Source of the DNA: Salinibacterium sp. ZJ70
GTDB lineage: Bacteria; Actinomycetota; Actinomycetes; Actinomycetales; Microbacteriaceae
DNA length: 64,000 bases
Assembly: GCF_011751865.2 (NCBI RefSeq)
Contig: NZ_CP061770.1
Span: 2,356,001-2,420,000 of the forward strand
Direction: 5' to 3'
How positions within the stretch are numbered: the stretch's first letter is position 1; the number at the start of each line of letters is the position of its first letter. The notes below the pieces were generated by a model. The model was not told where the DNA came from and searched no databases. It saw only the letters and a program-made list of their open reading frames with translations. The position numbers and the translations under genes were made by a program. Below are positions 16,356-24,868 of this stretch, one piece after another.

Positions 16356-18542
16356 TCAGTCGCCGTGGGCGCCCTTGAAGAGCTTCGATGGCCACCACAG
16401 CGTCCGGCCCAGGTCGTGCCCCGCGGCGGGCACCAGAAGCGACCGCACGATGATCGTGTCCACGAGCACGCCGAACGCCACGATGAAGGCGATCTGCGCC
16501 AGGAACAGGATCGGGATGACGCCGAGAGCGGCGAATGTCGCGGCCAGCACGACACCCGCCGAGGTGATCACGGATCCCGTCACGATGAGGCCGCGCGTGA
16601 TGCCGTGGTGGGCGCCGTGAACGAGAGTCTCCTCGCGCACACGCGTCATCAGGAAGATGTTGTAATCCACTCCGAGCGCGACCAGGAACACGAACGCGTA
16701 CAGCGGCACCGCAGGATCCGCGCCGGGGAAGCCGAAGAGGTGGTTGAACACGAGCGCCGAGACCCCGAGCGCCGCGGCGAACGACACGACCACCGTTCCG
16801 ATGAGCAGCAGCGGCGCCACGATGGAGCGCAGCAGCAGCATGAGGATCAGGAAGATCACCACGAGGATGATCGGGATGATCAGGTTGCGGTCGTGGATCG
16901 ACGTGTCATTCGTGTCGATCGCCGTCGCGGTCACCCCGCCGACGATCGCATCCGCGTCGACATCCTTGACGGCCTCGCGCAGCTCGCGCACCGTCTTCTC
17001 GGCGTCCGCCGAGTCGGCTGCCGAGCTGAGGGTCGCCTGCAGCAGCACCTCGCCGTCGACGACGGTGGGCTCGAACGCCTCCGCTCCGGGGATCGGCAGC
17101 GGCTCGGCGTCGGATCCGGCGGGGATCGTGCCGGTCGGGCTGTCGTCCGAGAGCACCACGACGGAATCGATGCCGTCGAGCGCGAGCGCGGCGTCCGCGA
17201 GGGCGTCGAGATCGGACTCGGGCCCGACGATCACGGCGGGGCTGCCGGATCCGCCCGGGAAGTGCTCCCCGAGCAGCTCCTGGCCGTCACGCGCCTGCGA
17301 CTCGGTGAGGATGAGGTCGGACTGCGCGACGCCGTCGGCCTTCAGCTGCGTGACGCCGACCGCGGCGATGAGCAGCACGAGCGTCGAGGTGATCCACACG
17401 GTGCGCGGGCGAGTCGAGACGAGCTTCGCGACGCGCATCCAGAGCTTGGAGTCCTTCTCGGCCGTGCCGACCTTCGGCCGGAACGGCCAGAACGCGACAC
17501 GACCTGCCCAGAAGAGGAACGCCGGCAGCAGAGTGAGGGCGGCGAGCATCGCGAACACGATGCCGATCGAGCCCACGGGCCCGAGCGAGCGGTTCGAGTT
17601 GAGGTCGCTGAAGAGCAGGCACAGGAGGCCCGCGATGACGGTTCCGCCGGAGGCGACGATCGGCTCGATCGACCCCTTCACGGCGGCCTTGGTGGCATCC
17701 CAGCGGTCCTCGTAGGTGCGCAGAGCCTCACGGAAGCGCGCGACATACAGCAGCGAGTAGTCGGTCGCCGCGCCGATCACGAGGATGAACAGGATGCCCT
17801 GCACCTGCCCGTTGATCTGCACGATCTCGGCCTTCGCGAGCCACCACACGAGCAGGATCGCGGCCGCGAGCGCGAACACCGCGGTGCTCAACACGAGCAC
17901 CGGCAGCAGCGGCGAGCGGTAGACGATCAGCAGGATCAGGAACACCGCGGAGAGGGCGACGAGCAGCAGAAGGCCGTCGATGCCCGTGAATGCGGCGGCC
18001 AGGTCGGTCGAGAAGCCGGCGGGGCCGGTGACGGCGGCTTCGAGCCCGTCCGGTGCGTCGGCGAAGAGCGCGCGGATCTCCTCCACGGGCTCCTTGATCT
18101 CGCCGTCGGCGTCGATCGGCACGAACACCTCGACGGCCGCGCCGTCCTCCGATGGGATCGCCGGGCTCAGCTCGCCGACCCCGGGGAAGTCGGCGATCTC
18201 GGCGAGCGCGTCCTCGATGTAGGCGTTGTCGGCGTCGGTCAGGCCGCCGTCACGCGCGAACACGACGATCGCGGGGATCTCGTTCGAGCCCGCGAACTCC
18301 TTCTGCAGCTCGGTGACGCGCGTCGCGTCAGCGCTGTCGGGCAGATAGTCGGACTGGGTGTTCGACGAGACCTCGCCGATCTTGCCGAAGTAGGGGCCGC
18401 CGACTCCCGCTGCGGCAAGCCACACCAGGATGAGGACGGCGGGGAGGAGGATCCGCAGGACGCGCGTGAGGGGCGCGCGGCGGGTGGACGTGGTCTCGGG
18501 GTTCGCGTCGGTGGTGGTGGTCTCCGCGGCGTGCCGGCTCAC
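16356..18542 (-). CDS. MMPL/RND family membrane transporter
   Basis: 728 residues from the GTG at 18542, which overlaps the stop of pncA (GTGA); in-frame extension further upstream would run through pncA and is not real. Two repeats, each with one span, an extracellular domain, then five spans. The MMPL family marks are clear: GAATDYSLLYVARFREAL in the first half and VALGVDYNIFLMTRVREE in the second, each with the membrane Asp-Tyr pair used in proton coupling. Such proteins export lipids or drugs using the proton gradient. Shorter than mycobacterial MmpL proteins and similar to the YdfJ/YdgH group. Confidence 0.92.
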   Translation of the reverse strand: MSRHAAETTTTDANPETTSTRRAPLTRVLRILLPAVLILVWLAAAGVGGPYFGKIGEVSSNTQSDYLPDSADATRVTELQKEFAGSNEIPAIVVFARDGGLTDADNAYIEDALAEIADFPGVGELSPAIPSEDGAAVEVFVPIDADGEIKEPVEEIRALFADAPDGLEAAVTGPAGFSTDLAAAFTGIDGLLLLVALSAVFLILLIVYRSPLLPVLVLSTAVFALAAAILLVWWLAKAEIVQINGQVQGILFILVIGAATDYSLLYVARFREALRTYEDRWDATKAAVKGSIEPIVASGGTVIAGLLCLLFSDLNSNRSLGPVGSIGIVFAMLAALTLLPAFLFWAGRVAFWPFRPKVGTAEKDSKLWMRVAKLVSTRPRTVWITSTLVLLIAAVGVTQLKADGVAQSDLILTESQARDGQELLGEHFPGGSGSPAVIVGPESDLDALADAALALDGIDSVVVLSDDSPTGTIPAGSDAEPLPIPGAEAFEPTVVDGEVLLQATLSSAADSADAEKTVRELREAVKDVDADAIVGGVTATAIDTNDTSIHDRNLIIPIILVVIFLILMLLLRSIVAPLLLIGTVVVSFAAALGVSALVFNHLFGFPGADPAVPLYAFVFLVALGVDYNIFLMTRVREETLVHGAHHGITRGLIVTGSVITSAGVVLAATFAALGVIPILFLAQIAFIVAFGVLVDTIIVRSLLVPAAGHDLGRTLWWPSKLFKGAHGD

Positions 18543-19120
18543 GCCGACACCGCCACGTGCGCGCCGGCCTCGCCGACCTCGGCGAGCGCGCGGGCGCCCG
18601 TCACAGGATCCACGGGGGCCGTGAGGTCGGAGAGCACGCTGACGTCGAGCCCCGCGGCGAGCGCATCGAGCGCCGATGCCCGCACACAGTAGTCGGTGGC
18701 GATGCCGACGACGTCGACGCTCGTGACCCCCAGGCGTCCCAGCTCCTCCGCGAATGCGGCGCCGTCGTCGAGCGTGCCCTCGAAGATCGAATAGGCGGGC
18801 TTGCCCTGGCCCTTCTGCACGTGCAGGTCGATGAGCGAGGTGTCGAGCGCGGGGTGATACTCGGCCCCCCGCGTGCCCGCGACGCAGTGCGCGGGCCAGG
18901 TGTCGACGAAGTCGGGAGCCGCATCGACGGCGAAGTGCCCGCCGTTGTCGTCGTCGCCGTTGTGCCAATCGCGCGAGGCGATGACGTACTGATAGCGGTC
19001 GCGGTTGGCCTCGAGGTATTCGGTGATGCCCTGCGCGACCGCGCTGCCGCCGTCGACGCCGAGCGCACCGCCTTCGGTGAAGTCGTTCTGCACGTCGATC
19101 ACGAGAAGTGCACGCGTCAT
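18539..19120 (-). CDS. pncA: Nicotinamidase/isochorismatase family (PncA-like)
   Basis: 193 residues. The catalytic triad of nicotinamidases can be seen: Asp9 in VIDVQNDF, Lys in HVQKGQGK, and Cys in GIATDYCVRAS. The metal site is given by SRDWH and a later His in GGHF. It hydrolyses nicotinamide to nicotinate for NAD salvage. It sits 11 bases after the dacB-like gene and overlaps the mmpL gene by four bases, an odd coupling of NAD salvage to wall and membrane functions. Confidence 0.9.
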   Translation of the reverse strand: MTRALLVIDVQNDFTEGGALGVDGGSAVAQGITEYLEANRDRYQYVIASRDWHNGDDDNGGHFAVDAAPDFVDTWPAHCVAGTRGAEYHPALDTSLIDLHVQKGQGKPAYSIFEGTLDDGAAFAEELGRLGVTSVDVVGIATDYCVRASALDALAAGLDVSVLSDLTAPVDPVTGARALAEVGEAGAHVAVSA

Positions 19121-19131
19121 GGTTTCCTCCG

Positions 19132-21006
19132 TCAGTGGTTGGAGAGGTTGTCCCCGCAGCGCAGCGCCGCAGTGGTGAGCGAGTCGATGGCCTTGCGGGC
19201 GTCGTCGCCGACGCCTTCGCCTGCCGCATAGAAGGTGAAGACGAGGGGCGTCCCGTCTTCCGAGGTGAGCTGGCCCGCGAGCGTGTAGGAGCCGCGGATC
19301 ATGCCGGACTTCGCTGCGACGTTGCCGCGTCCGACGGCGTCGGCGCCCGTGAAGCGCTCGCGGAGCGTGCCGGACTGGCCGGCGATCGACAGCCCATCGC
19401 GCACGACGTCGAGGCCGTCGACACCGGAGTGCACGGCACGCAGGAGCGTCGACACCGCCGACGCGGGCACCGCGTTCTGCGGGGAGAGGCCCGATCCGTC
19501 CTTGATGACGATGCCCGCCTGCGGCACGCCCCAGCGGCCGAGCTGGCCGACGATGGCACTCTGCAGCGAGGCGGCGCTGCCACCCTGCCCGGCTTCGCGC
19601 GACACGATGCGCGCGAGCATCTCGCCGAGCGTGTTGTCGCTCGGCAGCAGCATCTGCGACACGAGGGTGCGCACCGGCTGCGACTCGACGAAGGCGAGCT
19701 CGTTCTGGCTCACGGCGCTGCCGGTGGAGGTCGTGACCTCGTCGGCGACGAAGTCACCCGTGGGGTCGGCTGCACGCAGCGCCTGGATGAACTTCTCGCC
19801 CGCCGTCGCGATGGGGTCGGAGCCGCGCGGGGACACGTCCCGGCGGGGGTCGGCGCGGTCGCCGTCGACCTGCAGCGCGGTCGCCGCCGACTGGTAGCCG
19901 CGTGAGCGCTGATCCTCACGCCAGGACGGCTCCCACGAGTCCCCCGGGTTCCAGTAGCTCGCGTCGAGGACGACGCTCGAGATCGGGACGATCTCGTCGT
20001 CCTCGCCGAACCGGGCGGCGTAGCTCGCGATGGTCTGCTCGGCGAGGGTCTGGAGCTTGGGTGCACCCGCGTACGCGCTCTCCTGGCCGACGGGAAGCGC
20101 CGACAGCGTCGCGTCGCCGCGCCCCACGAGCACGACCGCGCCGGGGGTGGATCCGTCGACGACGCTCGTGCGGATGCGGAAATCGGGGCCGAGAGCGCCC
20201 ACGGCCGCGGCAGCGGTGAAGAGCTTGAGCACGGAGGCGGGGGGTGCCGCCGCCGATGCGTTGCGGTCGAACAGGACCTCGCCGGTGTCGGCGCGCATGA
20301 TCGAGCCGTAGAGGGTGGCGAGGCGGCCGTCGGCGGCGGGCCCGGCGATCGAGCAGGTGCGCAGGCGGCTCGCCGTGGCGGGGAGGTCGGAGACAGCGCG
20401 CGCGGGCTCCTCGGTGACCGTGGGCGTGGGAGTGGCGACGGGCCCGGCATCCGCCGAGGCGACAGCGATACCCGCGAACACGGCACCCGTGCCGAGCAGG
20501 GCGAAGGCGACAGCCGACGCGGTGGCGATCCATGCCGTCGGGTGCTTGCGGAAGAACGCGCCGATGCCGCCCGTGGAGGCATCGGTCTTCTGGCCCTCCC
20601 CGGAGTCGGCGGCGGCCGCCGTGGGATCGGCGCCGAGAAGCTGGGTGGCGCCGAGCAGCTGGGTGGCGCCGGCATCCGCGGGCAGCACCAGGGTGGGGTC
20701 TGCAGGTGCGGGGGGCGTCGACGGAGCCGCACTGGGGCTCACGGCCATTCCCGCAGGCCACGCGACGGTCGGTGCGAGCACCGTCGGCTGATCCCAGGGC
20801 TGCGGCTCGCCCGTCACGGCGTCTCCCGCGGTCGGGAAGGCCGTCGTGGGCGCGTCGGTGGGAGTGAGGGGCGTCTGGGGCTCGCCGGATGTCGGCGCGG
20901 GCACCGCGCCGAGGGAGTCTGCGGAGGTGTCGGCTGCGGCGGGGAATCCGGCCGCCTTGCGCGCCTCGCGGGCGTCGCGGCGCGACAGCGGTTGCTCGTC
21001 GGTCAC
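19132..21006 (-). CDS. dacB: D-alanyl-D-alanine carboxypeptidase, PBP4/DacB family (S13)
   Basis: 624 residues. The first 155 or so are cytoplasmic, rich in Pro, Ala and Thr, then one membrane span (WIATASAVAFALLGTGAVFAGIAV) and an extracellular S13 domain. Active-site motifs: SVLK (Ser258-Lys261), SDN in LLPSDNTLGEML, and KSG in AAKSGMIRG replacing the common KTG. It trims peptidoglycan stem peptides. The long charged cytoplasmic tail before the span is unusual for DacB, which is normally exported with a cleaved signal; it is common in related actinobacteria. First gene of a dacB-pncA-mmpL chain. Confidence 0.88.
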   Translation of the reverse strand: MTDEQPLSRRDAREARKAAGFPAAADTSADSLGAVPAPTSGEPQTPLTPTDAPTTAFPTAGDAVTGEPQPWDQPTVLAPTVAWPAGMAVSPSAAPSTPPAPADPTLVLPADAGATQLLGATQLLGADPTAAAADSGEGQKTDASTGGIGAFFRKHPTAWIATASAVAFALLGTGAVFAGIAVASADAGPVATPTPTVTEEPARAVSDLPATASRLRTCSIAGPAADGRLATLYGSIMRADTGEVLFDRNASAAAPPASVLKLFTAAAAVGALGPDFRIRTSVVDGSTPGAVVLVGRGDATLSALPVGQESAYAGAPKLQTLAEQTIASYAARFGEDDEIVPISSVVLDASYWNPGDSWEPSWREDQRSRGYQSAATALQVDGDRADPRRDVSPRGSDPIATAGEKFIQALRAADPTGDFVADEVTTSTGSAVSQNELAFVESQPVRTLVSQMLLPSDNTLGEMLARIVSREAGQGGSAASLQSAIVGQLGRWGVPQAGIVIKDGSGLSPQNAVPASAVSTLLRAVHSGVDGLDVVRDGLSIAGQSGTLRERFTGADAVGRGNVAAKSGMIRGSYTLAGQLTSEDGTPLVFTFYAAGEGVGDDARKAIDSLTTAALRCGDNLSNH

Positions 21007-21052
21007 CGGAACAGTGTAATGGCGGGCTCTGCGTCCGGCCTCTGTGATCGCG

Positions 21053-22033
21053 TCATTCCGACGGGTAGCGCAGACCGATCTGGCGGCGGACTTCGTCGAG
21101 CGTCGCCATGATGCCGATGGACTCGGCGGGCGGCAGCACGTCGGTCGAGGTCTGCCCTGCGGCGACCATCTGCTCGAGCGCGATCGCCTGATACTGCATG
21201 CCGCGTCCCGCGACCTCGGACGTGTAGCTCTCGAGCACGTTGTTCGCGTTGTCGATCACCCGGAATGACGTGGGCGTGTACCAGACGGCGTCGATCTCGA
21301 TCCGAGCCTCCGTACCCAGGATGACCGCCGTGTTGGGGCCGCGCGCGTCGAGCTGCGTGTGCAGCACCGCCTGCCGCCCGCCCTCGAAGCCGAGGATGAT
21401 CGCGGTCTGGCGGTCGACGCCCGTCGGCGTGGGCGACGAGATGGCGTGCACGGCGATCGGCTGGCCGAAGAGGCCCCACGCGAACGAGACGGGGTAGATG
21501 CCGAGGTCGAGCAGGGCGCCGCCGCCGAGCTCGGGCGACTGGATGCGGTGGGCGGGATCCGTGGGCAGCTTCTGCGTGTGATCGGCGATGAGGGTGCGCA
21601 CGTCTCCGAGCAGTCCTGAGGCGATCAGTTCGCGCACGCGCACCATGTGCGGCAGCCAGCGGGTCCACATCGCCTCGAGCACGACGAGGCCCTTGCGTGC
21701 CGCGATCGCGACGACGCGCTCGGCCTCCTCGGCGTTCAGGGTGAACGGCTTCTCGACGAGCACATGCTTGCCGTGCTCGAGTGCGAGCGCGGCGCCCTCC
21801 GCGTGGAACGGGTGCGGGGTGGAGATGTAGATGACGTCGACATCCGGATCGGCGGCGAGCGCTTCGTAGCTGCCGTGCGCTGCGGGGATGCCGAACTCTG
21901 CCGCGAATGCGTCGGCGGACGCTTGGGTGCGGGATCCGACGGCCGCGACCGTGAGGCCGGCGGTGTTCAGGTCGGCGGTGAAGAGGCGGGCGATGCCGCC
22001 GGTTCCGAGGATGCCCCAGCGCAGTGCAGTCAT
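21053..22033 (-). CDS. Gfo/Idh/MocA family NAD(P)-dependent oxidoreductase
   Basis: 326 residues. N-terminal Rossmann fold with GILGTGGIARLF, followed by YISTPHPFHAEGAALALEHGKHVLVEKPFT, in which the EKP lysine is the family catalytic residue. The C-terminal half is the alpha/beta substrate domain (GGGALLDLGIYPVSFAW). Members reduce or oxidise sugars, inositols or trans-dihydrodiols; this one resembles the dihydrodiol dehydrogenase-like group. It stands alone between unlike neighbours, so the substrate is open. Confidence 0.9.
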   Translation of the reverse strand: MTALRWGILGTGGIARLFTADLNTAGLTVAAVGSRTQASADAFAAEFGIPAAHGSYEALAADPDVDVIYISTPHPFHAEGAALALEHGKHVLVEKPFTLNAEEAERVVAIAARKGLVVLEAMWTRWLPHMVRVRELIASGLLGDVRTLIADHTQKLPTDPAHRIQSPELGGGALLDLGIYPVSFAWGLFGQPIAVHAISSPTPTGVDRQTAIILGFEGGRQAVLHTQLDARGPNTAVILGTEARIEIDAVWYTPTSFRVIDNANNVLESYTSEVAGRGMQYQAIALEQMVAAGQTSTDVLPPAESIGIMATLDEVRRQIGLRYPSE

Positions 22034-22094
22034 GCCCTCAGCGTAGGGGGCGGGGGTGCCGCGCGGCAGGGGCGAGTGGCCGGTGGGCGGCAGG

Positions 22095-22946
22095 TCAGCA
22101 GCCGCCCCAGCGCGCTGCGGCGCGCGTGAAGCTGTACGGGTCGGCGGGAACGCCGCCGTGCACCATCGCGAAGCAGATCACCACACCGGAGGCGCTGCCG
22201 GTGTGGGTGAGCCGATAGAGGGACTTCTGGTGGGAGGCCGAGTTCCACCACTTCTGGGCGACGGTCGCGCCCGTGTTGCCGGAGCCTCCCGCGAGGTTGC
22301 CGTCGCATCCGGTCGCGGGCACGCCGTCGGAGCGCTGCGTGCCGTTGTGGCCCCAGGCCGAGCTGGTGTCCTCGGAGGGGTCCTCCGCGATCCAGAACAG
22401 TCGCGCTTCGAGGCACGAGTCGTAGCGGATGTTGGACATCGGGATCGGCTCGAGGCAGTTGGCGACGCGGATCGCGTTGAACGTCTCGGCGAACGACTGC
22501 AGGTCGGCGCTCGTGGTGCCGCCGACGCCGGCGGCCGATGTCTGACCGGGGGCGCCGGCGGTGGAGCCGCCGACGGGTGCGGGGCAGCGCTGGCCCGCCG
22601 CGGCGCGTGCCGCCTGACGTGCGGCGGTCCCCGCGCGCTTCGCGGCGGGGGTCTCGACGACGGGCGGAGGGGGCGGCGGAACGGGCTTCTGGGCGATGTG
22701 CTCGCGGTCGACGGTGAGGTCGATCGAGGCGACCGTCACGGCGGTGTCGTCCAGCCTCACGGTGGCGGCGAGCTTCGCGACGGGGTTCATGCTCGCGACG
22801 CTCGCGGTGGCGGCGACCGGCCGCTCGGATGCGCTGCCCGCATGAGCCGTCTCTTCGAGGGAAGGGCCGGCGCCCCCGACGAACGGGAGCGCGAGGGTGA
22901 GCACGGCGCCGAAGACGCTCCCCACCAGCAGTGTGCGTTTGAGCAC
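22095..22946 (-). CDS. Secreted or membrane-anchored CAP-domain protein
   Basis: 283 residues. An N-terminal hydrophobic signal or anchor (TLLVGSVFGAVLTLALPFVGGAG), a low-complexity linker with a run of Pro (KPVPPPPPPVVE) and an Ala/Arg-rich part, then a CAP/SCP-like domain from about residue 150: FNAIRVANCLEPIPMSNIRYDSCLEARLFWI, GHNG, WWNSASHQKSLYRLTHTGSASGV. Cys residues in the domain suggest disulfides. Such YkwD-type proteins are extracellular and of poorly defined role. No terminator or partner gene is visible. Confidence 0.75.
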   Translation of the reverse strand: MLKRTLLVGSVFGAVLTLALPFVGGAGPSLEETAHAGSASERPVAATASVASMNPVAKLAATVRLDDTAVTVASIDLTVDREHIAQKPVPPPPPPVVETPAAKRAGTAARQAARAAAGQRCPAPVGGSTAGAPGQTSAAGVGGTTSADLQSFAETFNAIRVANCLEPIPMSNIRYDSCLEARLFWIAEDPSEDTSSAWGHNGTQRSDGVPATGCDGNLAGGSGNTGATVAQKWWNSASHQKSLYRLTHTGSASGVVICFAMVHGGVPADPYSFTRAAARWGGC

Positions 22947-23129
22947 GCGAGCCCCCGGACGTGAGATGCGCCAGCTCCCCCCACGAGAGTCGGATGACGC
23001 CTTCCCCCACGGAAGACGTCACGGGAGCGAGAATAGGCCGCTGACCTGGGAATTCGCGCCCCCATTCCTGGGGTCACCCGTGCAAAGGTGATGCGTCAAC
23101 GGCGATCTGGGCCAGCCCGGAGATGAAGA

Positions 23130-23160
23130 GAACCCCCGCACCTGACGGGGGCGGGGGTTC
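23130..23160 (-). terminator. Terminator after tRNA-Thr
   Basis: Perfect 10-bp stem, GAACCCCCGC (23130-23139) and its complement (23151-23160), loop of 11 bases. It begins four bases beyond the 3' end of the tRNA on the minus strand. Confidence 0.8.
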
Positions 23161-23164
23161 GCAG

Positions 23165-23237
23165 AGCCACCTGTGGGAATCGAACCCACGACCTATTCAT
23201 TACGAGTGAATCGCTCTGCCATCTGAGCTAAGGCGGC
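23165..23237 (-). tRNA. tRNA-Thr (anticodon CGT)
   Basis: 73 bases, cloverleaf readable by eye. The acceptor stem GCCGCCT pairs with AGGTGGC (one G-U), the anticodon stem ATTCA/TGAAT encloses the loop CTCGTAA, giving anticodon CGT that reads ACG. The T-loop GTTCGAATC is canonical. The 3' CCA is not encoded. Monocistronic, with a terminator directly downstream. Confidence 0.95.
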
Positions 23238-23326
23238 ATGTGTCCGGGATGATCCCTCGCACGACTGACAAGCATACTCGATCCGTCAGGACGTCGTGTC
23301 CACGCGGAGCGACCTCCGCGGCCGCG

Positions 23327-24868
23327 TCAGCACATGGGGTCGTCGGCTGGCACCGTGCCCGAGATGAGGAACGCGTCGACCACATCCGTGACGCATTCGC
23401 TCGCCGCGTAGGCGGTGTGGCCCTCACCCTGGAAGGTCACGAGGTGGCCGCGGTCGAGCTGGTCGGCGAGCGCGACGGCCCACTCGTACGGCGTCGCCGG
23501 GTCGCCCGTGGTGCCGACGACGAGGATGTCGGGAGCACCGGGGGCGTGGATCTCGCGACGCTCCTTGTCGGAGACGAATGGCCACTCGGCGCACGTCGTG
23601 CCGCCGTACGACATCCATGGTCCGAAGATCGGCGCCTCCGCCGCGAGCACCGCGGCCTGCGCGCGCATCCGCTCGGGGTCGCCGTCGCTCGCGTAGTCGA
23701 GGCAGTTGATCGCCACGAACGCCTCCGAACTGTTGGACGTGTAGCGCCCGCCTGCCCCGCGATCGTTGTAGTAGTCCGCGAGGAAGAACGCGGTCTCAGT
23801 GCCGCCGTCGAGCGTCTCGGAGAACAGGTCGTCGAGGAAGGTCCAGTTGCTCTCGTTGTAGAGCGGCAGGATGATCGCCGTCGTCATCGTGCCCGCCCAC
23901 AGCAGACGGCCGTCCTCCGCGGCAGGCGGGTTCTCGTCGAGCTGCGCGAGCAGATCCGCGATCGTCGCACGTGCTGCCTCCACCGACCCCGAGAAGGGGC
24001 ACCCCTCGCGGCCCAGGCAGTCGGTGAGGTATGCGTCGAGCGCGGCCTCGAAGCCGCGCGCCTGTGTGAGGGTCACATCGGCTTCGCTCGTCGACGGATC
24101 GATCGCGCCGTCGAGCACGAGGCGTCCCGCGCGATCCGGGAACAGCTCCGCGTATGTCGCGCCCAGGTAGGTGCCGTACGAGAAACCGAGGTAGGTGAGC
24201 TTCTCGTCGCCGAGCACGGCACGCAGCAGATCGAGGTCGCGGGCCGCACTCACGGTGTCGACGTGCGCGAGAAGGTCGCCCGTGTGCTCGAGGCACGCCG
24301 AGCCGAAAGCCTGCGCCTCCGCCCGGGAGGCGGCGATCCACTCGTCGGAGCCCTCGGGCGCCGCGGTGATCTCACGCAGGTCGCCGTAGAAGAACGCATC
24401 GAGCTCACGCGAATCCGAGGCGCACGACACCGCGGTCGACGCACCCACGCCGCGGGGATCGAAGCCCACGACCGAGTACTCGCGCCGCAGCGCCTCACTC
24501 GCGGAGTAGTCGAGCGACTCCCGCACGAACTCGACGCCCGAGGCCCCCGGCCCACCGGGGTTCACGAGGAGCGAGCCTCGCGGTTCGCCGCCGGTCGCAT
24601 ACTGTCGCGCGAGAGCGAGAGAGATCGTGGCACCGGCCGGGTCGTCCCAGTCCATGGGCGCGGTGACGGACGCGCACTGCAGCCCTCCCCCGCACCCGGT
24701 CCACGAGACGACCTGGTGATAGAACGGCTCGAGCGCCGCATCGACCTGCTCGAGAGTGGGCGTGGAGGTCGTCGGTGCGCGGTTGCCCTGGAACCAGGAC
24801 ACGCACCCCGTGAGCAGGCTCGCGACCGTGAGCGCGGCGAGAGCGGACGCCCACGCGCGACGCCTCAT
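23327..24868 (-). CDS. Alpha/beta hydrolase lipoprotein with TAP-like C-terminal domain (S33)
   Basis: 513 residues. Signal with lipobox LLTGC (Cys22), so it is anchored outside the membrane. The fold core has LLVNPGGPGASGVEF (oxyanion region), the nucleophile in GFSYGTYLG (Ser230), and the C-terminal TAP-like domain (PDILVVGTTGDPATPYEWA with the Asp, and GEGHTAY with the His). This is the family of Streptomyces tripeptidyl aminopeptidases and mycobacterial CaeA/Hip1. It would release N-terminal peptides or cleave esters. The start overlaps the holB stop by four bases, an unusual coupling with a replication gene. Confidence 0.88.
   Translation of the reverse strand: MRRRAWASALAALTVASLLTGCVSWFQGNRAPTTSTPTLEQVDAALEPFYHQVVSWTGCGGGLQCASVTAPMDWDDPAGATISLALARQYATGGEPRGSLLVNPGGPGASGVEFVRESLDYSASEALRREYSVVGFDPRGVGASTAVSCASDSRELDAFFYGDLREITAAPEGSDEWIAASRAEAQAFGSACLEHTGDLLAHVDTVSAARDLDLLRAVLGDEKLTYLGFSYGTYLGATYAELFPDRAGRLVLDGAIDPSTSEADVTLTQARGFEAALDAYLTDCLGREGCPFSGSVEAARATIADLLAQLDENPPAAEDGRLLWAGTMTTAIILPLYNESNWTFLDDLFSETLDGGTETAFFLADYYNDRGAGGRYTSNSSEAFVAINCLDYASDGDPERMRAQAAVLAAEAPIFGPWMSYGGTTCAEWPFVSDKERREIHAPGAPDILVVGTTGDPATPYEWAVALADQLDRGHLVTFQGEGHTAYAASECVTDVVDAFLISGTVPADDPMC

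Noticed and set aside
18543..19229. Extension of the MMPL protein across pncA
   Set aside because: The segment is an Arg-rich off-frame reading of pncA, and the GTGA overlap gives a natural start.
23165..23237. tRNA-Thr as an attachment site for an integrated element
   Set aside because: No integrase, no repeat of the tRNA end and no change in gene type on either side.
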